Positions 8,330-16,058 of a DNA stretch of 64,000 nucleotides are shown here, in pieces (within the stretch, counting starts at the first letter, position 1; every line of letters begins with the position of its first letter). A program made the position numbers and the translations under genes. The notes under the pieces are model-generated. The model saw nothing but the letters and a program-made list of their open reading frames with translations. It made no database searches and was not told the DNA's origin. The stretch covers positions 186,001 through 250,000 of the forward strand of contig NZ_JADKRZ010000005.1 in the NCBI RefSeq assembly GCF_015350905.1, read 5' to 3'. The stretch is from Curtobacterium sp. VKM Ac-2865. Its GTDB lineage: Bacteria > Actinomycetota > Actinomycetes > Actinomycetales > Microbacteriaceae.

Positions 8330-9655
8330 CTACAGACTCGCGTTGAGCGCCGAGGTGAGGTGCTTCGAGAAGTCCTTCGCCGACTCCTCCGACGTCTTCC
8401 GGCCGGTCGCCACGTCGGCGAACATCGACTGGAAGCTCGCGTCACCCTCGATCGTCGACCAGCCCGGGGTCGCCGGGGTCGGACGGCTCGTCGAGGCGGC
8501 CTCGAAGTACGGCTTGTGCAGCGTGTCGACGTCACCGGCGACCGCCGAGAGCAGCTGCGTGGAGTTCGGCTCCCAGCCGTCCACCCCGAAGACCTGGTCC
8601 TGCTGGAACTTCTTCGAGGTCAGGATCTTCATGTAGTACAGCGCCAGGTCCTGGTTCGCCGACTTCGCCGGGATGCCGAGGTCCGAGCCGCCGAGGAACA
8701 CCGGCTGCGTCCCGGATCCCGACACGGACGGCATCGGGAACGTGCCGATCTGGTCCTTCAGCTCCGGCTTGGCGGTGGTGATCGATCCGATCTCCCACGC
8801 TGATCCGAGGAACGCCGAGGTGTTGCCCTGCGCGAAGATGTCCGACTGCGCCGGCTTGTCCGTGTTGATGTCCTGGGTGGACGTCGCCGAGTACGCGTTC
8901 TGGAACTCCTTCCAGGCGTCGAGCCCCTTGACGGCCTTCGCGGAGTCGAGCGTGCCGGTCCACTTGCCGCCCTTCTCGGTCGCGATCTGCCCGCCGGCGT
9001 CCCACACCCACTGCAGGCCGCCGTACCAGTACTGGCCGGGCATGTAGAACGCGGAGAAGTCGCTGCGCGTGTTCGCTGCCTTGACCTTGTCGAGGTCGGC
9101 GGTGAGCTCCTCGTACGTCGTCGGGGCCGCGGTGACGCCCGCGTCCGCCCAGACCTTCTTGTTGTAGATGACCGCACGGTTGCCCGCGAAGAGCGGTGCG
9201 CCGTAGAGCTTGCTGTCGACGGTGGCGGGCCCCTCGAGCCCGGAGAGCCACTCCTGGCCGCCCTTGAGCTCCGACTTGTACGGCGTCAGGTCCTTCAGCC
9301 CACCGGTCGCCGCGTACACCGGCACCTGGGTGTTGCCGAGGTCCACGATGTCAGGGGCGTCCGACTGGGCCAGCGCGGTGGTCAGCTTCGTGGTGATGCC
9401 GTCCCACTGCTGGGTCTGCAGCTTCACCTTCGCCCCGGTGGCCTTGGTGAACTGTGTCTCGGCGGCGTCGAGCACCTTCTCGCTGAGGTCGCCGTTCATC
9501 ATCCAGACGGTGATGGTCTTGCCCTTGCCATCGGGTGTGCCGATGGACTTCGTGCCGCTGTCGGAAGCGCCGTTGCTCCCTGCTGAGCACCCGGTGAGGG
9601 CGAGCGCGGCCGCCAGGCCGAGCGCACCGAGTGCAGTGAATCGCGTGCGTGTCAC
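8330..9655 (-). CDS. Sugar ABC transporter substrate-binding lipoprotein
   Basis: A 441-residue family 1 solute-binding lipoprotein, first gene of a three-gene importer operon with the two permeases that follow. The Sec signal peptide ends in a lipobox ALTGC with Cys at residue 23. The mature protein contains the family pattern ITVWMMNGD, FTKATGAKVKLQTQQWDGITTKLTTALA, AVIYNKKVWADAG and TTYEEL. The GTG at 9655 has GGGAG just upstream. The preceding 60 bases are AT-rich for this genome and include CTTTCATAAAG and a TATTAC box, so a promoter probably lies at about 9670-9710. The sugar cannot be assigned. Confidence 0.92.
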   Translation of the reverse strand: MTRTRFTALGALGLAAALALTGCSAGSNGASDSGTKSIGTPDGKGKTITVWMMNGDLSEKVLDAAETQFTKATGAKVKLQTQQWDGITTKLTTALAQSDAPDIVDLGNTQVPVYAATGGLKDLTPYKSELKGGQEWLSGLEGPATVDSKLYGAPLFAGNRAVIYNKKVWADAGVTAAPTTYEELTADLDKVKAANTRSDFSAFYMPGQYWYGGLQWVWDAGGQIATEKGGKWTGTLDSAKAVKGLDAWKEFQNAYSATSTQDINTDKPAQSDIFAQGNTSAFLGSAWEIGSITTAKPELKDQIGTFPMPSVSGSGTQPVFLGGSDLGIPAKSANQDLALYYMKILTSKKFQQDQVFGVDGWEPNSTQLLSAVAGDVDTLHKPYFEAASTSRPTPATPGWSTIEGDASFQSMFADVATGRKTSEESAKDFSKHLTSALNASL

Positions 9656-9875
9656 GTTGACTCCCTAGGTCCGGCCTTTATGAAAGGTCGTTGCGTATTC
9701 CGTAATAGAAGACCCTGGGCGGCCCCGTGTCAACCGTTGGATCGGTCCCTGTGGACACCCGTGATCCGCGTGTTTCCGGGGGATCACGGATGGCGAACGA
9801 ATCGACACCGATGCTTGACGAACTGGTCATGACCACCGATCATCCGCAGTTCGCGTCGTGGTCGGGAACCCGACT

Positions 9876-9924
9876 GCCTGGAGGCCCGGTGCCGGTCTCG
9901 CGGACCGGCACCGGGCCTCCAGGC
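9876..9924. repeat. Intergenic palindrome, GGAGGCCCGGTGC family, copy 3
   Basis: Perfect 21-base arms (9876-9896 and 9904-9924) with a 7-base loop, 19 bases after the stop of the minus-strand FtsX-type permease. It is well placed as the terminator of the six-gene operon 9943-15373. Confidence 0.8.
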
Positions 9925-9942
9925 GGTACAGCAGACACACCC

Positions 9943-11130
9943 CTAGACGGCCGCCAGCGCACTCGTCGGCGGGATGCGCGCTGCGCGCGCGGCCGGGTAC
10001 CACCCGGACACCCCGCCGATGACGACCGTCGCGCCGAGGCCGCCGAGGACCGCCCACGGGGGGATCGCCACCGGCCACCCCTGTCCGACCGCGAACACGA
10101 CCGTCACCGCGACGCCGATGACCACGCCGGCGACCCCGCCGAGGAACGACAGCAGCAGTGACTCGACGAGGAACTGGTCGCGGACGTCCCGTCGCCGAGC
10201 ACCGAGTGCACGACGGACACCGACCTCGGCCCGCCGTTCGAGCACGGTGATGACCATCGTGTTCGCGACGCCGATGCCCCCGACGAGCAGTGCCACGCCG
10301 CCGATGCCGACGAGCAGCCCCGTGAAGGAGTCGTCCGTGGCGTTCTTCGCGGCGAGGGCGTCGGACGGCCGACTCACGCCCACGTCCTGCGGCGACCCCG
10401 GGCTGATCGCGCGGGCGAGCACGTCGCGCGCCGCGGCGACCTGAGCGGGGTCGACGCGGGAGTACACGGCGGTCGGGTGCCCGTCGAAGCCGAGCGACGC
10501 AGCGGTGCTCGGCGGGACGAACACCTGGGCGTCCAGGTCCTCGGCGAGCGCCATCGGGGCGAGCGTCCCGACCACCTGCACCCAGCGGCCACCGAGCCAG
10601 ACGCGGGAGTCCGCTCGGACGTGGTCGATCCCGAGCGCTGCGGCGGCAGCGGCCCCGAGCACGACCTGGTCGGGCGCGTCCGACCCGGCCACGAGCCAGC
10701 GCCCGGACTGCACCGAGCCGCCGAGCACCGCGGGGACGTCGCCCTCCGCCGCCATCACGCCGATGCCCTTCGTCTCGGGTTCCGGCACGTACGGGGTGCG
10801 GTAGACGTGGGCACCCTCGACCTTCCCGACGGCGGCGGCGGACTCGACGTCGTCCTGGCGCAGCACCGACCCGAGCGCCGTCGGTGGCAGCGGGGGCGTC
10901 TCGGTGATGCCCTGCGCCGTCGTGACGGTGAGGACGTTCGTGCCGAGGGCGCTGAGGGCCCGGTCGAGCTCCGCCTTGCTCGAGGTCGAGATCCCGACGA
11001 CGGCGATCATCGCCGCGATGCCGATCGCGATGCCGAGCGCCGACAGCACCACGCGGCCCGGGCGGGTGCGGAGTCCGAACACCCCGAGCCGGAGCAGGTC
11101 GCCCGGCCCGAGGGTCCTGCGGGCGCTCAC
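9943..11130 (-). CDS. MacB/FtsX-type ABC transporter permease
   Basis: A 395-residue permease with one N-terminal membrane segment (GRVVLSALGIAIGIAAMIAVVGIS), a large extracytoplasmic MacB-type periplasmic core domain of about 220 residues, then three C-terminal segments with the FtsX signature (RAEVGVRRALGARRRDVRDQFLVES). This topology belongs to the MacB/LolCDE mechanotransmission class, which powers export or signalling rather than import. The GTG at 11130 overlaps the stop of the ATPase gene as GTGA. It is the last gene of an operon that starts with a two-component system. Confidence 0.93.
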   Translation of the reverse strand: MSARRTLGPGDLLRLGVFGLRTRPGRVVLSALGIAIGIAAMIAVVGISTSSKAELDRALSALGTNVLTVTTAQGITETPPLPPTALGSVLRQDDVESAAAVGKVEGAHVYRTPYVPEPETKGIGVMAAEGDVPAVLGGSVQSGRWLVAGSDAPDQVVLGAAAAAALGIDHVRADSRVWLGGRWVQVVGTLAPMALAEDLDAQVFVPPSTAASLGFDGHPTAVYSRVDPAQVAAARDVLARAISPGSPQDVGVSRPSDALAAKNATDDSFTGLLVGIGGVALLVGGIGVANTMVITVLERRAEVGVRRALGARRRDVRDQFLVESLLLSFLGGVAGVVIGVAVTVVFAVGQGWPVAIPPWAVLGGLGATVVIGGVSGWYPAARAARIPPTSALAAV

Positions 11131-11930
11131 CGTGGGCCGCCGATCGACGCGGCGAGCGCGGCGGCCGTGGACATGGGCGTGGCCGTGTCCGTGTCCGTGT
11201 CCGCCGCGTCCTGCTGCACGAGACCGTCCCGCATCCGGACCTGCCGTGGCAGCGACGCCGCCAGCTCCAGGTCGTGCGTGATCACGAGCACCGTCGTGCC
11301 GCTCGCGTTGAGGTCGCGCAGCAGCGCCAGGACCGCCGCCCCCGACGCGGTGTCGAGCGCCCCGGTCGGCTCGTCGGCGAGCAGGATCGTCGGCGCCCCG
11401 ACGACCGCCCGCGCGATGGCCACACGCTGCTTCTCGCCACCGGAGAGCTCCGGCGGCCGGTGGTGCACGCGGTGCCCGAGCCCGACGCGGTCGAGCGCCT
11501 CGAGGGCACGCCGACGTCGCTCGGACCGGGTCGTGCCGCTGTAGAGCAGCCCGTCGGCGACGTTCTCCGCCGCAGTCGCTCCCTGCTGCAGGTGGAAGTG
11601 CTGGAACACGAAGCCGACGTGCTGCGCCCGCAGGAGTGACAGCGCGTCGTCGGTCATCGTCGCGACGTCGTTCCCGGCGATCGTCACCGTGCCCGTGGTC
11701 GGCCGGTCGAGCGTGCCGACGATGTTCAGCATCGTCGACTTGCCCGACCCGGACGGCCCGACCACGGCGACGAGCTCCCCGGCGGCGACGTCGAGCGTGA
11801 CCCCGCGGAGGGCTCCGACGTCGCCGTACGTCTTCGTCACGTCCCGCAGCGACAGCACCGGACCAACGGAGCGCGCGCCCGCGGCACGCCCGCCGGCGTG
11901 CGGCAGCCCGGCCCCGGCCGTCCCGCTCAT
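11127..11930 (-). CDS. ABC transporter ATP-binding protein, MacB/LolD type
   Basis: A 267-residue cytoplasmic ATPase pairing with the FtsX-type permease downstream. Walker A GPSGSGKST (58-66), a LolD-type Q-loop region VGFVFQHFHL, the signature LSGGEKQRVAIARA, Walker B ILLADEPTGALD and the switch His in VLVITHD are all intact. A Gly/Ala-rich extension precedes the core domain, and the tail (TDTDTDTATPMSTAAA) is low complexity. The ATG at 11930 overlaps the previous stop as ATGA. Confidence 0.95.
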   Translation of the reverse strand: MSGTAGAGLPHAGGRAAGARSVGPVLSLRDVTKTYGDVGALRGVTLDVAAGELVAVVGPSGSGKSTMLNIVGTLDRPTTGTVTIAGNDVATMTDDALSLLRAQHVGFVFQHFHLQQGATAAENVADGLLYSGTTRSERRRRALEALDRVGLGHRVHHRPPELSGGEKQRVAIARAVVGAPTILLADEPTGALDTASGAAVLALLRDLNASGTTVLVITHDLELAASLPRQVRMRDGLVQQDAADTDTDTATPMSTAAALAASIGGPR

Positions 11931-12976
11931 GCCGGCACCACCACCCGGTCGCCCGCGGTGACGTCCCCGGTGACCGCGACGCGGCCCGAGGCCGTGAGCC
12001 CGGGGACGACCCGCACACGCTCCGTCGTGCCGTCGCGGCGCACGACGTCGACGGCGTAGCGCCCGCCATCGACGGCCACCAGCGCCGCGACCGGCACCGA
12101 CAGCACGTCCTGGGCCGTGGTGCCCTGCGCCTCGATCCGGGCAGAGCCCGCGGCGGGCAGCTGTCGGTCGCCAGCGTCGAAGGACACCGAGACGTCCACC
12201 TTCGTGGCGGCGTCGTCACCTGTCGCCGGTCGGACGTCCGTGACCTCGCCCGTCATCGCGTCCCCGATCCCGTTCACGCGGACGTCGACCGCCGTGCCGA
12301 CCGCCAACCGTTCGGCGTCGCGCTGGGACACCGTCGCCGTGACGATGCGCTCCGTGCTCGTCACCTGGAGCACGTCGCCGCTCGCGGGCTGCCCGAGCTG
12401 CCCCACGACCGACGCCACCCGGACCGGCCCGTCGACGAACGCGACGTCGTCCGCCGTGAGCACCCCGGTGACCTCGTGCCCACGGGCGCGCTGCCACTGC
12501 TCGACCGCTCGCTGCGTCCGCGGGCCGAAGGCGTCGTCCTGCGCCACGTCGTACCCGAGCGCGGCCAGGTTCTCGTTGAGCTGTCGGACGTCGGTGCCCG
12601 AGGTCCCGCGCTCCAGGTCCCGCCACAGCGGCACCGTGCCGTACATCGACCGGACGGCGCGCTCGTCGACGGCGTACAGGAACCCGTCGCGGGAGATCAC
12701 CTGCCCGGGCTCCGGCAGCCAGGTGAGCGTGCCCGATGCAGCTCCGGGCACGCCGGTGGGGGTCCCGTAGCCGAGCGACCCCGCGAACACCTCCGAGTCG
12801 GTGAGGTCGCCCTTCGTCACGGTCGTGGTCGGCCCCGTGTACCGGTCACCCGCGCCGGCGGACGCCGCTGCCGATGCACCTGTCCGCGCCTCCGCGACCG
12901 CCCACGTCCCGGCACCGGCGGCGAGCACAGCGACGAGTCCCACGGTGACGAACAGCCGTGTGCGCCCCGAGGCCAT
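11927..12976 (-). CDS. MacA-like membrane-fusion/adaptor protein with peptidoglycan-binding domain
   Basis: A 349-residue protein with one N-terminal membrane anchor (FVTVGLVAVLAAGAGTWAVA, residues 9-28) and an extracytoplasmic body. A peptidoglycan-binding-like domain (about 118-175, including LGYDVAQDDAFGPRTQRAVEQWQ) is inserted before HlyD/MacA-like beta segments (VRVNGIGDAMTGEVTDV, VLSVPVAALV). This combination is known from actinobacterial efflux adaptors beside MacB-type ATPase/permease pairs, where it may hold the pump to the wall. The ATG at 12976 overlaps the lipoprotein stop by one base (TGATG); a GTG one codon upstream is possible. Substrate unknown. Confidence 0.88.
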   Translation of the reverse strand: MASGRTRLFVTVGLVAVLAAGAGTWAVAEARTGASAAASAGAGDRYTGPTTTVTKGDLTDSEVFAGSLGYGTPTGVPGAASGTLTWLPEPGQVISRDGFLYAVDERAVRSMYGTVPLWRDLERGTSGTDVRQLNENLAALGYDVAQDDAFGPRTQRAVEQWQRARGHEVTGVLTADDVAFVDGPVRVASVVGQLGQPASGDVLQVTSTERIVTATVSQRDAERLAVGTAVDVRVNGIGDAMTGEVTDVRPATGDDAATKVDVSVSFDAGDRQLPAAGSARIEAQGTTAQDVLSVPVAALVAVDGGRYAVDVVRRDGTTERVRVVPGLTASGRVAVTGDVTAGDRVVVPA

Positions 12977-13512
12977 CACGGCGCGACCCCGGCCAGGCTC
13001 CCGCCGAAGGCCTCCTCGGTGCAGGACTTGGCGACCTCGTCGAACGCCGCCTCGTCGTCGGGGCGGTACTGGATCTTCCCCTCCTCGTCGTCGGGGTAGT
13101 CGGCGAAGCCGTGGTCCCGGATGCACGCAGCCGCCTTCCGGGTCCGCTCCGGGTCCAGGTCCATCGGCTTCGCCGCCGGCGCGTCACCGGCACCGGTGCC
13201 GTCCCCGAGGCAGCCCTTCAGGTCGTCGCGGTACTGGTCGGGGTCGACGCCGTCCGGCGCGCTCAGCTGCATGGTGGAGCCGGAACCGTCAGGGTCCGGC
13301 ATGTCGTACCCCTGCTCACGCATGCACGCGGCCAGGGACGAGCCCTTCGCCGCGGACCCAGGGGTCGTCGAACCGGTGGCCGTCTCGTCGCCCTCGGGCG
13401 ATCCGCCCGAACAGGCGGCGAGGAGCCCCGGCAGCAGCAGCATGGCCGCGGTGGTGGCGAGGAAGGCGCGGGTCCGACGGGTGGTCCTGGTGGTGTCTGT
13501 CGTGGTGTCCAT
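12976..13512 (-). CDS. Secreted lipoprotein with two AxC[MI]R[ED]xG motifs, unknown function
   Basis: A 178-residue lipoprotein: basic start, hydrophobic segment, lipobox GLLAAC (Cys at residue 34). The mature part contains two related motifs, AACMREQGYDMPDPDG and AACIRDHGFADYPDDE, about 80 residues apart; two further Cys residues could pair with them. Such repeated C-[MI]-R-x-x-G modules are common in actinobacterial lipoproteins next to MacA/MacB-like genes, but their role is unknown. It stands between the histidine kinase and the adaptor gene, so it could be a sensor or substrate-binding accessory of the pump; that is inference. There are 47 bases between the kinase stop and this ATG. Confidence 0.85.
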   Translation of the reverse strand: MDTTTDTTRTTRRTRAFLATTAAMLLLPGLLAACSGGSPEGDETATGSTTPGSAAKGSSLAACMREQGYDMPDPDGSGSTMQLSAPDGVDPDQYRDDLKGCLGDGTGAGDAPAAKPMDLDPERTRKAAACIRDHGFADYPDDEEGKIQYRPDDEAAFDEVAKSCTEEAFGGSLAGVAP

Positions 13513-13559
13513 GCACCCAGCACACCGGACCGGCTGTTGCGGCCCGCGTCCCCGTCAGC

Positions 13560-14723
13560 TCACATCGACGAAACACCGACCCGGACGCGCAGGCCGCCGC
13601 GCTCGCGCGACTCGACCCGCAGGTGCCACCCGTGCGCCTGCGCGACGGCCGCGACGATCGACAGCCCGAGGCCGCTGTGTCGTCGTCCGGGCACTGCGTC
13701 GGCGCACCGCCGGAAGGGCTCGACGAGCAGCGGTGCCACGTCCCCGGGCACGACTGGCCCGGAGTTCTCGACGACGATCCCGTCTTCCGCGGTGGTGACG
13801 TCGACGAACCCGTCCGGCACGTTGTACTCGACGGCGTTGCCGACCAGGTTCACCAGGAGCTGCCGCAGCAGGGTCGGCTCGCCCAGGACGGTGCCAGGAC
13901 CGCCGGGAGGCCCGGTGCGGCTCCGGAGCGTGACGGTCACCCCCGCCTCGGCTGCCGTCCCGGTGACGCCCTGGACGACCTCGTCGGCGAGCGCGGCGAG
14001 GTCGACGGACCGGGTCGCACCGGCGAGGCCCCGGTCCGCTTCGGCGAGCACGAGGAGCGACTCGACGAGGTGCTCGGTCCGGCGGTTCTGCTCGAGGAGC
14101 TCGTCGCGGGTGGCGCGGAGCTCCTCGGCGTCGCTGTGCTCGTGCAGCCCGATCTGCAGGGCCGCGCGCTGGACGGCGAGCGGCGTGCGGAGTTCGTGGG
14201 ACGCCTGGGCCACGAACCGACGCTGGCTCTCGAACGCCGTCTCCAGCCGGTCGAGCAGGTCGTCGACGGTCCGCGAGAGCCGGCGGAGCTCGTCGTCCGG
14301 GCCGTCCAGGGCGATGCGCTCGTGCAGGTTCGACGCCGAGATCCGGTTCGCCGTCGCGGTGATGCGGTCGATCGGCCCGAGCATCCGCCGGCTCAGCAGC
14401 CACCCGATGCCGGCGGCGACGACCCCCGCCCCGGCGACACCCACTGCCGCCCACTGCCACTGCTGCACGGCGACGACCCGGACGATCGCCAGCTCGGTCC
14501 CGCTGCCCGTTCCGTCGGCCCCCGGGTCCCGCTGGGTGGCGACGCCGCCCGGCACGGCGGATGCCATCGGGGCGAACGGCTCCAGCGGCGTCGCCGGCAC
14601 CGCTGCCCCGATCGCCGCCTGGGACATCAGGTTCGTGAAGACCACGACCGCGGTCGCGAGCGCCATCGCGGCGACGGCGAACACCAGGGCGGTCCTGGCC
14701 CGGATGCTCCACGTGCGCCTCAC
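13560..14723 (-). CDS. Sensor histidine kinase
   Basis: A 387-residue membrane kinase. Two membrane segments (about 11-30 and 89-110) enclose a short extracytoplasmic loop of about 58 residues. HAMP covers about 111-163, HisKA has the phospho-acceptor His176 in QASHELRTPL, and the HATPase domain shows the N box (NLVGNAVEYN) and G box (SGLGLSIVAAVAQAHGW). The G1 box is atypical (VVENSGPVVPGD in place of DNGPGI). The GTG at 14723 overlaps the response-regulator stop as GTGA. With its regulator it should control the adjacent MacA-ATPase-permease genes in answer to envelope stress or a peptide. Confidence 0.94.
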   Translation of the reverse strand: MRRTWSIRARTALVFAVAAMALATAVVVFTNLMSQAAIGAAVPATPLEPFAPMASAVPGGVATQRDPGADGTGSGTELAIVRVVAVQQWQWAAVGVAGAGVVAAGIGWLLSRRMLGPIDRITATANRISASNLHERIALDGPDDELRRLSRTVDDLLDRLETAFESQRRFVAQASHELRTPLAVQRAALQIGLHEHSDAEELRATRDELLEQNRRTEHLVESLLVLAEADRGLAGATRSVDLAALADEVVQGVTGTAAEAGVTVTLRSRTGPPGGPGTVLGEPTLLRQLLVNLVGNAVEYNVPDGFVDVTTAEDGIVVENSGPVVPGDVAPLLVEPFRRCADAVPGRRHSGLGLSIVAAVAQAHGWHLRVESRERGGLRVRVGVSSM

Positions 14724-15373
14724 AGCGCGTAGCCCTGGCCCGGCACCGTCCGCACCGGGTCGGGGTCCCCGAGCTTCCGGCGGAGCTTCGACATCGTCAC
14801 CCGCACGGCCGAGGTGAACGGGTCGATGTTCATGTCCCAGACCTTCTCGAGCAGCTCCTCGGCAGGGACGACCCGTCCGTCGGCACGCAGCAGGGTCTCG
14901 AGGACGCCGAACTCCTTGGCGGTCAGGTCGAGCGGCCGGCCGTCCCGCGTGGCCATCCGTCGGTTCGTGTCGAGGGCCAGTCCGTCGCGCTCCAGGACGG
15001 GTGCGACCGGGGCGACGCTCCGCCGTCCGAGTGCGCGGACCCGGGCGACGAGTTCCGGGTACTCGAACGGCTTCGTCAGGTAGTCGTCCGCGCCGAGCTC
15101 GAGTCCGTGCACGCGGTCGGACAGGGTCGTCGCCGCGGTCAGCATGAGGACCCGGGTCACGCCACCCCTGCCGGCGACACGTCGGGCGACCTCGTCGCCG
15201 TGGACGCCGGGCAGGTCCCGGTCGAGCACGACGACGTCGTAGTCGTTCACCGCCAACAGCTCGTCGGCGACGTCGCCCCGGTAGGCGACGTCGACGGCCA
15301 TGCCCTGCCGGGTCAGCCCCGTCGCGATGAGGTCAGCGAGGGCGGTTTCGTCGTCGGCCACGAGGATGCGCAT
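14720..15373 (-). CDS. OmpR/PhoB-family response regulator
   Basis: A 217-residue regulator. The receiver domain (1-115) has the acidic pair DD at 7-8, the phospho-acceptor Asp51 in VVVLDRDLPG, the conserved Thr in MLTA and Lys101 in YLTKPF. The winged-helix DNA-binding domain follows (about 130-217; LTAKEFGVLETLL, then VRVTMSKLRRKLG and the wing TVPGQGYAL). It is first of a six-gene operon: regulator, kinase, lipoprotein, MacA-like, ATPase, permease. The promoter should lie in the 57 bases upstream, where the sequence is AT-richer (ACAGACATTGCACGTGACAT). Confidence 0.95.
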   Translation of the reverse strand: MRILVADDETALADLIATGLTRQGMAVDVAYRGDVADELLAVNDYDVVVLDRDLPGVHGDEVARRVAGRGGVTRVLMLTAATTLSDRVHGLELGADDYLTKPFEYPELVARVRALGRRSVAPVAPVLERDGLALDTNRRMATRDGRPLDLTAKEFGVLETLLRADGRVVPAEELLEKVWDMNIDPFTSAVRVTMSKLRRKLGDPDPVRTVPGQGYAL

Positions 15374-15430
15374 ACAGACATTGCACGTGACATACCTCTG
15401 AACCGGCTGAGCCAGCCAGGCGACGCGGTG

Positions 15431-15991
15431 TCAGCGCGAGGCGTCGAAGGGCACTTCGCCATGCTGGCTCACTCCCGCGCGCTGCCGGTAGGCCAGGTGC
15501 CCGCCGAGGTAGCCCCCGACGCTCACGACCGTCAGAGCGGCGAACCCGGTGAGCTTGCCGGCACCGTGGTTGCCCGCCTTCCGCTGCAGCCAGGACAGCC
15601 CGTAGAGCGAGATGCCCACCCAGTTGACGGCCTGGTGCACCCAGCCGGTGCGGAGCTGCTCGCGGTCGAGCTCGGACCAGTCGACGTACCCGGCGAGGCT
15701 GGCGCTGCCCGAGGACACGAGCCCGACCCCCACGAGTGTCTTGGCCGCCTTCGCGTTGCCCTTCCCACCGAGCAGGTCGAGCACCGCGGCGGAGATCCAG
15801 GCGCCCAGCGGCACCTGCACCATGAGCGGGTGGATCGGGTGCCCGAACGGCACCCCGTGCAGCAGTTGGCGCAGCGCTCGCGGCTTGGCGGTCAACTGCA
15901 CGACCTTGCGGTCGAAGTCGACGGCGGGGTCGATGATGCTCGCGCCCTCGATGGCGTCGGTGAGGCGACGGAACGCACGGATCTCAGGCAT
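15431..15991 (-). CDS. DUF2231-type membrane protein
   Basis: A 186-residue protein with four predicted membrane segments and the DUF2231 hallmark GHPIHPLMVQVPLGAWISAAVLDL (about residues 50-73). In this family conserved His residues in GHPxHP and in WVHQAVN, both seen here, suggest haem or metal handling, but function is not established. Many actinobacterial relatives are fused to or sit beside a Rieske protein; none is present here. It lies between the response regulator and clpB and is preceded by a palindromic repeat at 16008-16052. Confidence 0.85.
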   Translation of the reverse strand: MPEIRAFRRLTDAIEGASIIDPAVDFDRKVVQLTAKPRALRQLLHGVPFGHPIHPLMVQVPLGAWISAAVLDLLGGKGNAKAAKTLVGVGLVSSGSASLAGYVDWSELDREQLRTGWVHQAVNWVGISLYGLSWLQRKAGNHGAGKLTGFAALTVVSVGGYLGGHLAYRQRAGVSQHGEVPFDASR

Positions 15992-16007
15992 GGTGCCGAC
16001 GGTATGC

Positions 16008-16052
16008 CGGGAGGCCCGGTGCCGGTCCCAGGGACCGGCACCGGGCCTCCCG
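16008..16052. repeat. Intergenic palindrome, GGAGGCCCGGTGC family, copy 4
   Basis: Two perfect 22-base arms (16008-16029 and 16031-16052) separated by one base, 6 bases after the stop of clpB. It is the longest stem of the family in the window and sits where a terminator for clpB is expected. Confidence 0.8.
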
Positions 16053-16058
16053 TCCGCA

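Noticed and set aside
11131..12219. Long minus-strand frame joined to the FtsX-type permease
   Set aside because: This part is an out-of-frame shadow of the ATPase and adaptor genes; the permease starts at GTG 11130.
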